Assembly (NCBI RefSeq): GCF_001611975.1
Contig: NZ_CP014525.1
Location: forward strand, 364,001 to 428,000
Origin: Haematospirillum jordaniae
Lineage (GTDB): Bacteria; Pseudomonadota; Alphaproteobacteria; Rhodospirillales; Rhodospirillaceae
Length of the DNA: 64,000 bases
Reading direction: 5' to 3'
The position numbers and the translations under genes were made by a program. Positions 44,351-54,098 of this stretch are shown piece after piece. How positions within the stretch are numbered: position 1 is the first letter of the stretch; the number at the start of each line of letters is the position of its first letter. The notes beneath the pieces were generated by a model. That model searched no databases, was not told the origin of the DNA, and saw only the letters and a program-made list of their open reading frames with translations.

Positions 44351-45358
44351 ATGGCTGTTCGCGTTGCAATTAACGGTTTTGGTCGTATTGGCCGCTTGGT
44401 TCTGCGCGCCTTGGTCGAATCCGGCCGCAAAGATATCGAGGTCGTGGCTATCAATGACCTAGGACCGGTTGCTACCAATGCCCATCTTCTAAAGTATGAT
44501 TCTGTTCATGGCATCCTGCCAGCTGATGTTCGTGCAGCCGATGACAGCCTGATGATCAACGGAACGACCATCCGCTGCTTTGCCGAACGCGATCCGAAGG
44601 CCCTGAAGTGGGGTGATCTTGGTATTGATATTGTTGCAGAATGCACCGGCATCTTTTCAGACCGCGACAAGGCTGCCGTCCACCTAGACAATGGCGCAAA
44701 GCGGGTTCTGGTTTCCGCACCGTCGAAGGGAGCTGATCTGACTGTTGTGTATGGCGTCAACCATAACAAAATTACAGCTGATCACAAGGTCATCTCGAAC
44801 GCATCCTGCACCACAAACTGCTTGGCCCCGGTTGCCCATATCCTGCACCGTGAATTCGGGATCGTGAAGGGGTTCATGACCACCGTGCATGCTTACACCG
44901 GCGACCAGAACACCGTGGATACCCTCCACAAGGATCTGTACCGTGCACGCGCTGCGGCCATGTCGATGATCCCAACCTCGACAGGGGCTGCCAAGGCTGT
45001 TGGTGAAGTGCTGCCGGAACTGAAGGGCAAGCTGGATGGCGTGGCCGTGCGCGTCCCGACAGCCAATGTTTCCTTGGTGGATCTGAAGGTTATGCTGGGC
45101 AAGGCAGCCAGCGTCGAGGCTGTCAACGCCGCCATGAAGACCGCAGCAGAGGGTGAGCTGAAGGGGATCCTCGGCTATTACGATCTGCCCCTTGTCTCGA
45201 TTGATTTCAACCACAACCCGAACTCATCATCCTTTGCTGCCGGTGGCACAAAGGTCATGGACGGGGACTTCCTGCGTGTCATGTCGTGGTATGACAACGA
45301 GTGGGGCTTCTCCAACCGGATGCTGGATACAGCCGTAGCCATCGGTAAGACGCTGTGA
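44351..45358 (+). CDS. gap: glyceraldehyde-3-phosphate dehydrogenase
   Basis: A 335-residue enzyme. It begins VRVAINGFGRIGRLVLRAL (NAD binding), has the catalytic Cys in SNASCTTNCLAP and the His in HAYTGDQ, and ends WYDNEWGFSNRM. The ATG at 44351 follows GGAGG and matches the family N-terminus; upstream open frame is not coding. A terminator separates it from pgk, 79 bases away. Confidence 0.97.
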   Translation: MAVRVAINGFGRIGRLVLRALVESGRKDIEVVAINDLGPVATNAHLLKYDSVHGILPADVRAADDSLMINGTTIRCFAERDPKALKWGDLGIDIVAECTGIFSDRDKAAVHLDNGAKRVLVSAPSKGADLTVVYGVNHNKITADHKVISNASCTTNCLAPVAHILHREFGIVKGFMTTVHAYTGDQNTVDTLHKDLYRARAAAMSMIPTSTGAAKAVGEVLPELKGKLDGVAVRVPTANVSLVDLKVMLGKAASVEAVNAAMKTAAEGELKGILGYYDLPLVSIDFNHNPNSSSFAAGGTKVMDGDFLRVMSWYDNEWGFSNRMLDTAVAIGKTL

Positions 45359-45373
45359 CCTGACACTCTGAAA

Positions 45374-45404
45374 AGCCCTGCCCGACGTGTGCAGGGCTTT
45401 TTCT
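45374..45404 (+). terminator. intrinsic terminator between gap and pgk
   Basis: An 8-bp stem AGCCCTGC/GCAGGGCT with a 9-base loop is followed by TTTTTCTT. Confidence 0.88.
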
Positions 45405-45437
45405 TCCTTTTTGTACCGGCCTTTTGCGGACTGCACC

Positions 45438-46631
45438 ATGCCAACTTTCAAGACAATTGATGACCTTGACGTACAGGGAAAATATGTTCTGGTCCGTTCA
45501 GACCTGAATGTGCCCATGAAAGACGGACAGATTACGGACTCAACCCGGATCCAACGCTCTGCCCAGACCCTTACCGAACTGGCCCAAAAAGGCGCCAAGG
45601 TCGTTGTCATGTCACATTTCGGGCGCCCAAAGGGAGAGCGCGTCCCGGCCATGAGCTTGCGCCCAGTTGCCAGCGCCCTGTCTACGGCAACAGGCTTCCC
45701 GGTTGCCTTTGCCGAAGACTGTATCGGCGTGACCGCCAAAACGGTTGTCAACGGCATGGGACAGGGTGACATCGTCCTGCTGGAGAATCTTCGTTACCAT
45801 AGCCAGGAAGAGAAGAACGACCCTGACTTCGCAAGAGCTCTTGCCGAATTGGGCGAGCTTTACGTCAATGACGCGTTCTCAACCTCGCACCGCGCCCACG
45901 CTTCAACCGAGGGACTAGCCCACTTGCTGCCGGCAGCAGCCGGGCGCTTGATGCAAGCTGAGCTGGAAGCTCTGGGACGGGCACTGGAACGCCCCGAGCA
46001 TCCGGTTGGCGCAATTGTAGGCGGAGCCAAGATCTCGACCAAGCTGGACCTGCTTGGCAACTTGGCACAACGAGTTGATCTGCTGGTTATTGGTGGCGGC
46101 ATGGCCAATACCTTCCTACATGCACAGGGCATCCAAATTGGCAAATCCCTGTGCGAAAAAGAGATGGCAGAAACAGCACGGGCCATCCTAGACAAGGCAG
46201 AAAAATCCAAATGCACCGTTGTTCTGCCTACTGATGTTGTTGTGGCCAACAGCCTGAGTGAAACAGCAGAACGGCAAGTTGTTCCGGTACATTCTGTACC
46301 GGAAGACCAAATGATTCTGGATATCGGGCCGGATTCAGCCCGCGCTCTGTCCGATCGTCTGGCATCCTTCCGGACCCTGGTCTGGAATGGCCCCCTGGGT
46401 GCTTTCGAGATAAAGCCTTTTGATGCTGCAACCAACTTGGTGGCCCAGGCTGCCGCAGACCTGACGCGCAAAGGAAACCTTCTGACCGTTGCCGGTGGCG
46501 GGGATACGGTCGGCGCCTTGGCCAATGCCGGGGTTCAGGACCAGTTCTCCTACGTCTCCACAGCGGGGGGCGCATTCCTGGAATGGCTGGAAGGACGCGA
46601 CCTCCCAGGTGTCAAAGCCTTGGAAGCCTGA
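45438..46631 (+). CDS. pgk: phosphoglycerate kinase
   Basis: A 397-residue enzyme. It shows VLVRSDLNVPMKDG, SHFGRPKG, the GGAKISTKLDLL hinge, and GGGDTVGALANAG with the nucleotide site near the C-terminus. It makes ATP from 1,3-bisphosphoglycerate. The ATG at 45438 gives the standard N-terminus. It follows gap, the common gap-pgk order, but with a terminator between them, so it may have its own promoter or rely on readthrough. Confidence 0.97.
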   Translation: MPTFKTIDDLDVQGKYVLVRSDLNVPMKDGQITDSTRIQRSAQTLTELAQKGAKVVVMSHFGRPKGERVPAMSLRPVASALSTATGFPVAFAEDCIGVTAKTVVNGMGQGDIVLLENLRYHSQEEKNDPDFARALAELGELYVNDAFSTSHRAHASTEGLAHLLPAAAGRLMQAELEALGRALERPEHPVGAIVGGAKISTKLDLLGNLAQRVDLLVIGGGMANTFLHAQGIQIGKSLCEKEMAETARAILDKAEKSKCTVVLPTDVVVANSLSETAERQVVPVHSVPEDQMILDIGPDSARALSDRLASFRTLVWNGPLGAFEIKPFDAATNLVAQAAADLTRKGNLLTVAGGGDTVGALANAGVQDQFSYVSTAGGAFLEWLEGRDLPGVKALEA

Positions 46632-46992
46632 AAGCAGAACAGTCAGGGGGGGGAAGTGCGTCGCGGTGGCCGTCAGGTCGGGCGGGGGAGGGAATGACCC
46701 GACGGCCACCGGAAGCACGCGGCATTCCGGGCGGGAGGGATAGCCGGCTTCCCGAGCGCGGAAGGAAAACCGACATTCGCCCTTTTCAGCCACGCCTGAG
46801 CGGCACAGCTGGCTGCCTGCACGCTGCGCGGGGTAGTCCCCTCGCACAACAGGGGACAGCAGGTTCCGTGCCAACAAGCCCAAGACCGGACAAAACCGGC
46901 GGCAAGCGCAGTTGGGAAGGGAAAACACCCACCGGAAAACAGCAATTCCCGCACTTTGCAATGCATCCTGCAACGCAGGAAGAAACCACCCG
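46632..46992. other. GC-rich intergenic region with several hairpins, no recognised gene
   Basis: About 360 bases between convergent genes. An imperfect GC-rich stem (GGTGGCCGTC ... GACGGCCACC, 46665-46710) follows pgk. A second hairpin GTCCCC/GGGGAC lies at 46836-46857 and a third TCCTGC/GCAGGA at 46966-46980. A terminator function without T-runs, or a structured RNA, are both possible. It did not match what I know of RNase P RNA, tmRNA or SRP RNA. Confidence 0.4.
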
Positions 46993-48030
46993 TTAGCCCT
47001 GCTCGTCCAAGCGGTCCACCAGCGCCAGAATATCCACAACGTTTGTAGCTTCCTGGCGCAAGGCATCGGCAACACACCAGAAAGACAGCCCGTTTTCAAC
47101 GCTGATATCCCCGCGCAGGCGGGATACAAAGACGGGTTCCTCGCCAGAAGTCTCGGCAGGGGTGACGTATCCCTCCTCCACCCGGTGATCGACAACCGAT
47201 ACGCTGTCGCTCTCACGCAGGATTTCCCTGACCGCCTGCTCGGAGACGGGGGATTCGCACTGGATATTGATGTAAGCCGCAGCACCCACAAAAGCAGCCA
47301 CGCGGGCACAGTTCACGTGGACGGCTGTACCCGGCAACATCCGGGCCAATCCGGCTGCCGCTTCATCTTCGGCCTCGGTTGCTCCCATATCAGAGAAAGA
47401 CCCGACCTGGGGAATCACATTGAACGCAATCTGTTTGGGGAAAATCTCCCGGCTCGAAGCTGGCGGCTCGTTGACATAAATACCACGGGTCTGGCGGAAC
47501 AACTCGTCCATCCCTTCGCGTCCGGCTCCGGAAGTGGATTCGTAGGTTGAGGCCACAACCCGCACAAGACCAAAGCGGTCATGCAACGGGGCAAGCACTT
47601 TTGACACCATCAGAGCCACAGGCGATGGAGCCGCAATGACACCCTTCTTTTCCGCACGGTCAACATTGGACGGATTCACTCCGGCCACCACCAGCGGGAC
47701 AGACGGATCACGCCGAAAGTGCCCGCTGAGATCAATGACTAGGGCACCAACCCGCATGGCACGAGACGCAACAGCAGATGCATCACGTGGCTCCGTTGCC
47801 AGAACAACACGGTCCGATGCCCGGAAATCAAAGGTCTCGTGACCGGATATCTTCAGCACATCATCGTCACCATAAGAGACTTCACGCCCGATACGGGCCT
47901 GACTGTCCAAGGCTACCAGACGGATGACAGGAATATCCCGCTCGGCAAGGGTGTCTAGGATTTCACGGGCCAGATGGCCCGATGCGCCAACCAGAACAAT
48001 ACGGGCAACAGCAGGGGTATGGGAACTCAT
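46993..48030 (-). CDS. aspartate-semialdehyde dehydrogenase-like protein lacking catalytic residues (Usg type)
   Basis: A 345-residue protein with the ASADH fold: LVGASGHLAREILDTL, LVIDLSGHFRRDP, STYESTSGAGREGMDEL and the C-terminal dimer domain. Where ASADH has NPNCST the sequence reads APSPVA (Pro at about 137), and the GHS around the catalytic His reads GAA. It therefore cannot catalyse the normal reaction and resembles E. coli Usg-1. The ATG at 48030 follows AAGGATAG; the open frame extends 31 codons upstream. Its role is unknown. Confidence 0.8.
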   Translation of the reverse strand: MSSHTPAVARIVLVGASGHLAREILDTLAERDIPVIRLVALDSQARIGREVSYGDDDVLKISGHETFDFRASDRVVLATEPRDASAVASRAMRVGALVIDLSGHFRRDPSVPLVVAGVNPSNVDRAEKKGVIAAPSPVALMVSKVLAPLHDRFGLVRVVASTYESTSGAGREGMDELFRQTRGIYVNEPPASSREIFPKQIAFNVIPQVGSFSDMGATEAEDEAAAGLARMLPGTAVHVNCARVAAFVGAAAYINIQCESPVSEQAVREILRESDSVSVVDHRVEEGYVTPAETSGEEPVFVSRLRGDISVENGLSFWCVADALRQEATNVVDILALVDRLDEQG

Positions 48031-48195
48031 CAGACTATCCTTCTCTGACAGCAGTCCTTGATCCGGGTACGGGACAGGCCCGGCAGACTCGCCTAGGTCC
48101 GCAAGGTATGTCTGTACGGACAACGGATCAAGCCTTGCCGTACAAGGGCCCCGGACGTACCTTGTAAGTATCTGGGCAAGAGGGGATCAACAGGC

Positions 48196-49068
48196 GTGCG
48201 TAGTGGTGAACAGGATCCGTCGCGGGCATTTCTGGACCGGCTTCTGGGATCCATCCGGCACGGCCACAAGCTTGACGACCCCCGCAGCCCGGAGGTTCTG
48301 CAACGTTGGGCCATCATATGCCGTGACCTGCCTGATACGGCCCTGCCCCTGATTATCCCGGCCACCTTGAGGGGTCTTCTGCGTCAGGCTGATATAGGCG
48401 AGCGCCTGCGCGACGTGTGCGGTATATCCGAACGATACCATCTTCAGCATGAAACCATTGCTCCATACCTGATCAGCTATCGCCGTTATATGGCAGCACG
48501 GGTCAAGAACAAGGAACCCGGCAGCGATGAAGCCCGGCTGACGATTGCCAAGCTTCGCGGCGAACTCAATGCCCTGAGGGAGGAGTTCAATTCGGTCTTT
48601 GACCAGGCTGCTTCTGCCGAAATGGAGCGGGAACGCCTGGCCGGGGAGCACGACAGCCTCCAGCAGCAGCTTCTGGCCGAGCAGGTCAGGCGGGAAGAAG
48701 CAGAGCGGCGCTTGGAGGGCGTGCGGGATCAGGCCTTCCGGCAGTTCCGCCTATACCTCTTTTTGCTCAAGGAAGAACGAGACCGCCTGTCCAATGATCC
48801 GGATCGGGAACGCCTTCTGGCGGCCGAAATGGCGGTTGAAACCCATGCCCTAACCCTTGAGGCGCTGGGTGCACGCGAAGAGGCCGATATTCAGGCCCGG
48901 GAGATTCTGGGAGAAACCCTGTTTGCCGACTATTTCCAGAACCCGAACCGTGAGCCAGTTCTTCCAGCCACGCTGCATACATCACCGGCTCCCGATCTTG
49001 CACCGGAAACACCCGATCTCCCGGATGATACAGCCCAAAATACAGACCAAGAACAAACCGGGACCTGA
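48196..49068 (+). CDS. coiled-coil protein of unknown function
   Basis: A 290-residue soluble protein from a GTG start after AAGAGGGG. The N-terminal helical domain (1-110) has no recognised motif. A long coiled coil spans about 112-215 (LRGELNALREEFNS, RREEAERRLEGVRDQ). A short acidic Pro/Thr-rich tail ends it. It could be a scaffold or a phasin-like protein, but nothing supports a specific function. Confidence 0.7.
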   Translation: MRSGEQDPSRAFLDRLLGSIRHGHKLDDPRSPEVLQRWAIICRDLPDTALPLIIPATLRGLLRQADIGERLRDVCGISERYHLQHETIAPYLISYRRYMAARVKNKEPGSDEARLTIAKLRGELNALREEFNSVFDQAASAEMERERLAGEHDSLQQQLLAEQVRREEAERRLEGVRDQAFRQFRLYLFLLKEERDRLSNDPDRERLLAAEMAVETHALTLEALGAREEADIQAREILGETLFADYFQNPNREPVLPATLHTSPAPDLAPETPDLPDDTAQNTDQEQTGT

Positions 49069-49349
49069 TACAAATAACCCCCGCCAAACACCGAAAAAGA
49101 CCCCCGGAAACGGTATCCGGGGGCAAGGGACGGAAGTTTCACCGGGATTAGTGCGCAGGGGGACAAGAAAAACCCGATGCCGGTTTGCGACAGGCGCAAG
49201 ACCTCTTCCGGTTACGGAGTGCTGGGCACCATCTACCGGCGCTATCACACATGCGGCCAGATCGTGGTATAGCAACCCTGCCTTATCAAGAGAGTACAGG
49301 ACTTATTTCACCAACGAGCCACATTCAAGACAAGAAAGTAGGACGGGAC

Positions 49350-51770
49350 TCAGGCTTCGCGGGTTAATACCTCATGGGTCTTGAAAGCCACCGCTGCTGA
49401 CACGTCCCCGCTGACAAGGGCAGGCAGTCGGATCTGAACCCGTGTTCCACGGCCGGAAAAAGAGAAGACAGACAACCTGCCCCCATTACGGCGGATACCA
49501 CTCTTTGCAAGAGCCAGAACGGCCGAACAGACGTCATAACCGGGCACAGCCCCATCATCCGAAACAGTCACCACCACACCCGGCAGAACCGCACCAGACA
49601 AGGATACAACCGGCTCGTCACGCACCTCAAGACGAATCCTCCCGTGGTTATAAGCTGCGGCAAGGGCAGAGGCAAACACCAAGACAAGACTCTGACGCAA
49701 GGAAGAACCATCAGCAGAAACCCTGTCACAGGACGCGTCATAGCGATAGTCAAAGACTATATCCCGATGGGTTGCAGCAGCTTGGACATCGGCCATAACA
49801 ACAGACATCAGCTCACGCAAGCTCACGGCACCTGATACGGGGTCTTCTGACTGCTCCTGCAACCAGTCCAGATCAAGAGCGGCATCATTGATAACGGACA
49901 GAAAATGCAGAATCGCCATCACGCGCCCGGCGTACTCCTGCCGGGACGGGTCCAATCCTCCCATGTCGCCGGTAAACAAGACTTCACACAGGCTGCCAAC
50001 CGTTCCAAGAGGAGCCCGTATCAGCTCGGCCAGCGATGACAACACATAAGCAGGATTGGCCGTTATGGGCAGCGATGCTCTCTCTGTAACATCCGGCTGA
50101 ACAAGAAGAACGCAACCATCAGGCAGGGCTATAACCATAACTCCTGCTGACAATGATCCGGAAGGGGAAGGAAACACACCACGATCACCGGGAGGTGCGG
50201 ACAGGAATGTCTGGACAGCCGTCCAGATCGGATCGGCCTGTATAACATCGGGCTGTCGGGCCAGAATCATCGCGAATGCAGGATGCCGCTCCAGAGTTTC
50301 CGCATCTACTTTCCACAAGGTACGGAAGGCGGTATTTGCTTGGCATAGATGCCCGTCAGCATCAAAAACAGCAACAGCTTGGGGCAATGCATCCATAATC
50401 TGGTCCTGGACCGCCAGAACCTGCCGCAAGCGTGCCTCCAAGGTCAGACGGTCGGTCACATCTTCGTACGTCGCCAGAAGCCCCCCCAAAGGATGAGGGG
50501 CCAGAACCCGCCGCAACGTCTTTCCATCCGGCAGGTGAAGGAGATCCTCCATCGGCTCGAGCAGAGCCTTGAAACGTGCCAGTTCACGCTGTCGGAAAGC
50601 CGGATAATCGGCAACTTCAGGAAGAAGACGATTCAGCCGCTGTTGTTCCAGAACTTCAGCATAGTCTGGGTTTGATGTAGCCAACCACAATGGATCAAGC
50701 TTCCATAACCGGGCAAAGGCAGGATTATGAAAACGCAGTCGCGTATCAGAACCAAAAATGGCAACAGCCGTGCCCAAACGCTCCAGAACAGCGACATGGC
50801 TGCCCATTTGCTGCTCTGTGGCCTGTCGCAGCACCTCGAGACGGGTGATATCCTGGGCAACCCCAACGGTGTGGAGGCCATCATCCGAACCCTGGCCAGG
50901 GATAACAGGACTCTCTGTAATTTCCATCAACCGGCGACTGCCACCAACAACCGTATGCCACGTTCCGGAGCGGGCCCGGCCAGAAGCCCGGACTGCCGAC
51001 GCCATAGCCCGCAAATCCCGGGCAGCAGAGCCTGCAACAAGCTCCTGCACGCTGGATCCACTCTGCCCAGGCAAGGAATCAACTGCATCCAGGAACGTCC
51101 GATTTACCAAAATAATATCCAAGCCATCATCGCGAACCCAAACCGGAAGCGGAATGGTATCCAGAATACGCTGCAAACGGGATGCCTCTCTGGCTGCACA
51201 GTGAAAGCGTGCCACCAGCTCCCGACGGTCTTCCTCACCGGACGATACATCACGGGCCCAGAGCACATCGGCAAGACAGCGACCATCATCAGCCAAGGCC
51301 CGCACCCCCGACACCTCGACACGACGCAATACGTCTTCCTGCCCCTCCGCAGGCTGTAGACCAAGAATGACCGAGAATCCCTCTCCTTCACTGCGCAAGC
51401 GATATACAAGAGAAGACAGACGCGCACCATCACCAGGCAGGAAGACAGAAACAACATCACCAAAAGAGGCCGAATGACCGGAAAACAATGACAGCATGAC
51501 AGCAAGCCGCCGCGAGCACTGCCCTCCCCCCAGAAGATCTCCATCCTTGACAGGGTCGTCCGATGCAGACCACAGGTACCATCCATCCGGACTGACCGCC
51601 ATGACATGGGACAGCATCTCGGCCTTTATCCCGGCCGTCTGCCAAGATGCACGGTCACGGTACCAACGCCACCAGAACCACCACAGGGCCAGCAGAAGTG
51701 GCGGGAATAGAGCTGTAGGCTCTATTCCATAGTGAGAAAAAAAAGTGATGCTCTGCTGAAGATACCCCAT
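49350..51770 (-). CDS. membrane PAS-domain pseudo-histidine kinase (DivL-like)
   Basis: An 806-residue protein. One N-terminal transmembrane helix (about 20-40) is followed by several PAS domains (about 200-560, with ILDTIPLPVWVRDDGLDIILVN and LPQAVAVFDADGHLCQANTAF). A degenerate kinase core follows. The H-box position reads LAELIRAPLG without His, the N-box lacks Asn, and only DDG remains of G1. Alphaproteobacterial relatives such as DivL have Tyr at the His position and work as regulators rather than kinases. The start at 51770 avoids overlap with the divergent cupredoxin gene; longer starts exist. Confidence 0.8.
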   Translation of the reverse strand: MGYLQQSITFFSHYGIEPTALFPPLLLALWWFWWRWYRDRASWQTAGIKAEMLSHVMAVSPDGWYLWSASDDPVKDGDLLGGGQCSRRLAVMLSLFSGHSASFGDVVSVFLPGDGARLSSLVYRLRSEGEGFSVILGLQPAEGQEDVLRRVEVSGVRALADDGRCLADVLWARDVSSGEEDRRELVARFHCAAREASRLQRILDTIPLPVWVRDDGLDIILVNRTFLDAVDSLPGQSGSSVQELVAGSAARDLRAMASAVRASGRARSGTWHTVVGGSRRLMEITESPVIPGQGSDDGLHTVGVAQDITRLEVLRQATEQQMGSHVAVLERLGTAVAIFGSDTRLRFHNPAFARLWKLDPLWLATSNPDYAEVLEQQRLNRLLPEVADYPAFRQRELARFKALLEPMEDLLHLPDGKTLRRVLAPHPLGGLLATYEDVTDRLTLEARLRQVLAVQDQIMDALPQAVAVFDADGHLCQANTAFRTLWKVDAETLERHPAFAMILARQPDVIQADPIWTAVQTFLSAPPGDRGVFPSPSGSLSAGVMVIALPDGCVLLVQPDVTERASLPITANPAYVLSSLAELIRAPLGTVGSLCEVLFTGDMGGLDPSRQEYAGRVMAILHFLSVINDAALDLDWLQEQSEDPVSGAVSLRELMSVVMADVQAAATHRDIVFDYRYDASCDRVSADGSSLRQSLVLVFASALAAAYNHGRIRLEVRDEPVVSLSGAVLPGVVVTVSDDGAVPGYDVCSAVLALAKSGIRRNGGRLSVFSFSGRGTRVQIRLPALVSGDVSAAVAFKTHEVLTREA

Positions 51771-51896
51771 ACGGGCAACAGTGCCGGGTAGAGAGAAAAA
51801 ACTCAAGCAACCACAGAAGAAGAGCGTGATATATTTGGTACCCGATCCGGGCTTCTGTCCTGAATGTTTATCTGCCTCCGTTACAGGAATGATAAA

Positions 51897-52388
51897 GTGA
51901 AAAAACTCGTCTTGTGTGCCTGCCTTGTCATGGCACTCTCCTGCCCGGCCCGTGCGCATGAAGCAGACCATCACGCACAACACTCACACGAACATGCCTC
52001 CCAGCCTGTGCAGCAGGAATGGGGTATTGCAGGCGTGCCTGAGGCCGTGACCCGAACCATTGTCTTGAGTATGAGTGATACCATGCGTTTCACACCCGAT
52101 ACCATTACAGTCCGCTTGGGCGAAACTGTTCGTTTTAAGGTCGACAATCATGGTCATACCTTGCACGAGTTTGTTCTTGGCACACCCAACAAGCTTACAG
52201 AACACGCAGATATCATGCGGCACAACCCGGACATGAATCATGCCGAGCCTCATATGGCACATGTCCAAGCAAACGCATCCAACGATGTCATATGGCTGTT
52301 CAACCGCGTTGGAACGTTTGGTTTTGCCTGCCTGATTCCCGGACACTACGAAGCTGGAATGACCGGAACCATCCACGTCACCCGCTGA
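51897..52388 (+). CDS. periplasmic cupredoxin-family copper-binding protein
   Basis: A 163-residue protein with a signal peptide (VKKLVLCACLVMALSCPARA). A His-rich stretch (HEADHHAQHSHEHA) is followed by a cupredoxin domain. Type-1 copper ligands are visible: His in NHGHTLHEF, then Cys, His and Met in FACLIPGHYEAGM. It may store, carry or detoxify copper. The GTG at 51897 follows AGGAA; an ATG at 51864 is an alternative but would disturb the signal peptide. Confidence 0.87.
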   Translation: MKKLVLCACLVMALSCPARAHEADHHAQHSHEHASQPVQQEWGIAGVPEAVTRTIVLSMSDTMRFTPDTITVRLGETVRFKVDNHGHTLHEFVLGTPNKLTEHADIMRHNPDMNHAEPHMAHVQANASNDVIWLFNRVGTFGFACLIPGHYEAGMTGTIHVTR

Positions 52389-52406
52389 TTACAGGGGGAA
52401 ATACCC

Positions 52407-52985
52407 CTATACAGGACCAATTGCGGCTTCCAGATCATCAGGATTACAGGCATCCAGAATGTGGCGAATAACATCCGTACCAAACCCACGACGGGCCAAG
52501 GCGGCCATGTCCCTGTAACGCCGGGCACTACGGCTTTCCGGGTCACCCCATGGCCCGATACGGCGCCGTCGGGCAAAAATAACAGCAGCCGTCAAATCCG
52601 GATCAATCTCACCATGACCGGCCCTGTCAGCAGCAAGATCGGACATGGCCTGTTCAACCAGTTCTGGAGATACACCCTTCTGACGCAAACGAGACCGCAC
52701 ACCCCGAGCGGAAACGCCCCGCGCCACCAAGGAACGGGCACGGGATTCCGCAAAGAAAGCATCATCGAGATAACCAAGATCCGTCAGGCGATCCAAAACT
52801 GCCGTGATCGCAGAAGATACAGCTTCAGCATCCATATTCTCGGCAGAATCCGAACGGGCAACGCGCCGCTCCAGAACGCGACGCACACCATCACGACTGG
52901 CCGCAAACCGCTCTAGGTAATGAAGGGCAGCCTTCATCAAGCTCTCTACCCCCAGAGGACCAGGATCCGCTTTCTTCTCGTACAT
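52407..52985 (-). CDS. recX: regulatory protein RecX
   Basis: A 192-residue helical protein of RecX type. It has LHYLERFAASRDGVRRVLERR, a DLGYLDDAFFAESRARSLVARG segment and the repeat-like RRRIGPWG and ARRGFGTDVI regions. RecX inhibits RecA filaments. recA is not in this window. The ATG at 52985 is preferred over an in-frame ATG 54 bases upstream. It is convergent with the cupredoxin gene. Confidence 0.85.
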   Translation of the reverse strand: MYEKKADPGPLGVESLMKAALHYLERFAASRDGVRRVLERRVARSDSAENMDAEAVSSAITAVLDRLTDLGYLDDAFFAESRARSLVARGVSARGVRSRLRQKGVSPELVEQAMSDLAADRAGHGEIDPDLTAAVIFARRRRIGPWGDPESRSARRYRDMAALARRGFGTDVIRHILDACNPDDLEAAIGPV

Positions 52986-53113
52986 GCAATGTGTTTCCCG
53001 TACAGGCAAAATGATCGGAACCCTGACATCAAGATGCAAGATATCTTGACCTTCGCACGTGTTGGCAGTTTCCTTCTGCAGTCCTGCAAAATCGGAAACT
53101 GAAAGCTGTCACC

Positions 53114-53929
53114 ATGACCGAGGCCCCCGCATTCCCGCCCCCTGCGCCCCGTGCGATGGGCCCCATAAACTGGCTTGGCCTGTGGGAGCTATATCTGCGC
53201 GAAGTCCGACGTTTTATCAAGGTCTGGCAACAAACAATCGCAGCGCCAATGGTTGTATCACTCCTGTTCCTGGCAATCTTTGCCCTTGCCCTTGGATCCA
53301 GTGCCCAACAAACCGTGGGACAGGTCAGCTTCATGGAATTTCTGGCACCAGGGTTGATCATGATGGGCATGGTGCAGAATGCTTTTGCCAACACGTCCAG
53401 CTCGCTCATCATCTCCAAAATCCAAGGGAATATCATCGATGTCCTGATGCCGCCCCTCTCGCCTTGGGAACTGACGCTTGGGTTTGCCCTTGGCGGCATG
53501 ACACGGGGCATGGTTGTTGGGGTGGCGATCGGAGTTGGCATGTTACCTTTCGTGACCCTGCATATCCATAATTGGGGCTATATCCTGTTCCATGCCGTCG
53601 GTGCCAGCATGATTCTCAGCCTGCTGGGCATTCTGGCCGGCGTATGGTCAGAGAAATTTGACCACATGGCCGGAATCACAAACTTTATCATCACGCCACT
53701 GTCATTCCTGTCCGGCACGTTCTATTCCATCGACCGCCTGCCGGATAACTTTCTGTTCATTGCCCATCTGAATCCTTTCTTCTACATGGTTGACGGCTTC
53801 CGGTACGGCTTTATCGGCCATGAAGCAGCACTGCCTGCAACAGGTCTCTGGGTTGTTGCTCTGACAAACATGGTGCTGGTGCTTGCATGCCATGTCCTGA
53901 TCCGGTCAGGATATCGCCTGAAAAGCTGA
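53114..53929 (+). CDS. ABC-2 type transporter permease
   Basis: A 271-residue inner-membrane protein with six hydrophobic segments and the ABC2_membrane signature region (LSFLSGTFYSIDRLPDNF, HLNPFFYMVDGFRYGF). Members export polysaccharides, lipids or drugs together with an ATPase, but no ATPase gene is adjacent. It precedes hslO, and the pairing permease-hslO recurs in Rhodospirillales from memory. The substrate is unknown. Confidence 0.88.
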   Translation: MTEAPAFPPPAPRAMGPINWLGLWELYLREVRRFIKVWQQTIAAPMVVSLLFLAIFALALGSSAQQTVGQVSFMEFLAPGLIMMGMVQNAFANTSSSLIISKIQGNIIDVLMPPLSPWELTLGFALGGMTRGMVVGVAIGVGMLPFVTLHIHNWGYILFHAVGASMILSLLGILAGVWSEKFDHMAGITNFIITPLSFLSGTFYSIDRLPDNFLFIAHLNPFFYMVDGFRYGFIGHEAALPATGLWVVALTNMVLVLACHVLIRSGYRLKS

Positions 53930-54098
53930 AGCCTCTAACATAACCACGCAGGCTAAAGCAGAAAAATGATCCCAAGCTCCAGAAAGACGGTTTGGTCTTT
54001 CTTGGCGGGGGTATAAACTGCATCCATAACCTGTTAACAACCAAGGTCCGTTGACAGATCATCTTTCGCCCCTTTTTCGTGTGTTGCCGAGATTGTTC

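Noticed and set aside
46640..46980. RNase P RNA, tmRNA or SRP RNA gene in the GC-rich interval
   Set aside because: None of the conserved core sequences I know for these RNAs could be recognised on either strand.
46335..47309. 324-codon minus-strand open frame over pgk, the intergenic region and the ASADH-like gene
   Set aside because: It crosses two real genes in the antisense frame and shows no domain or plausible start.
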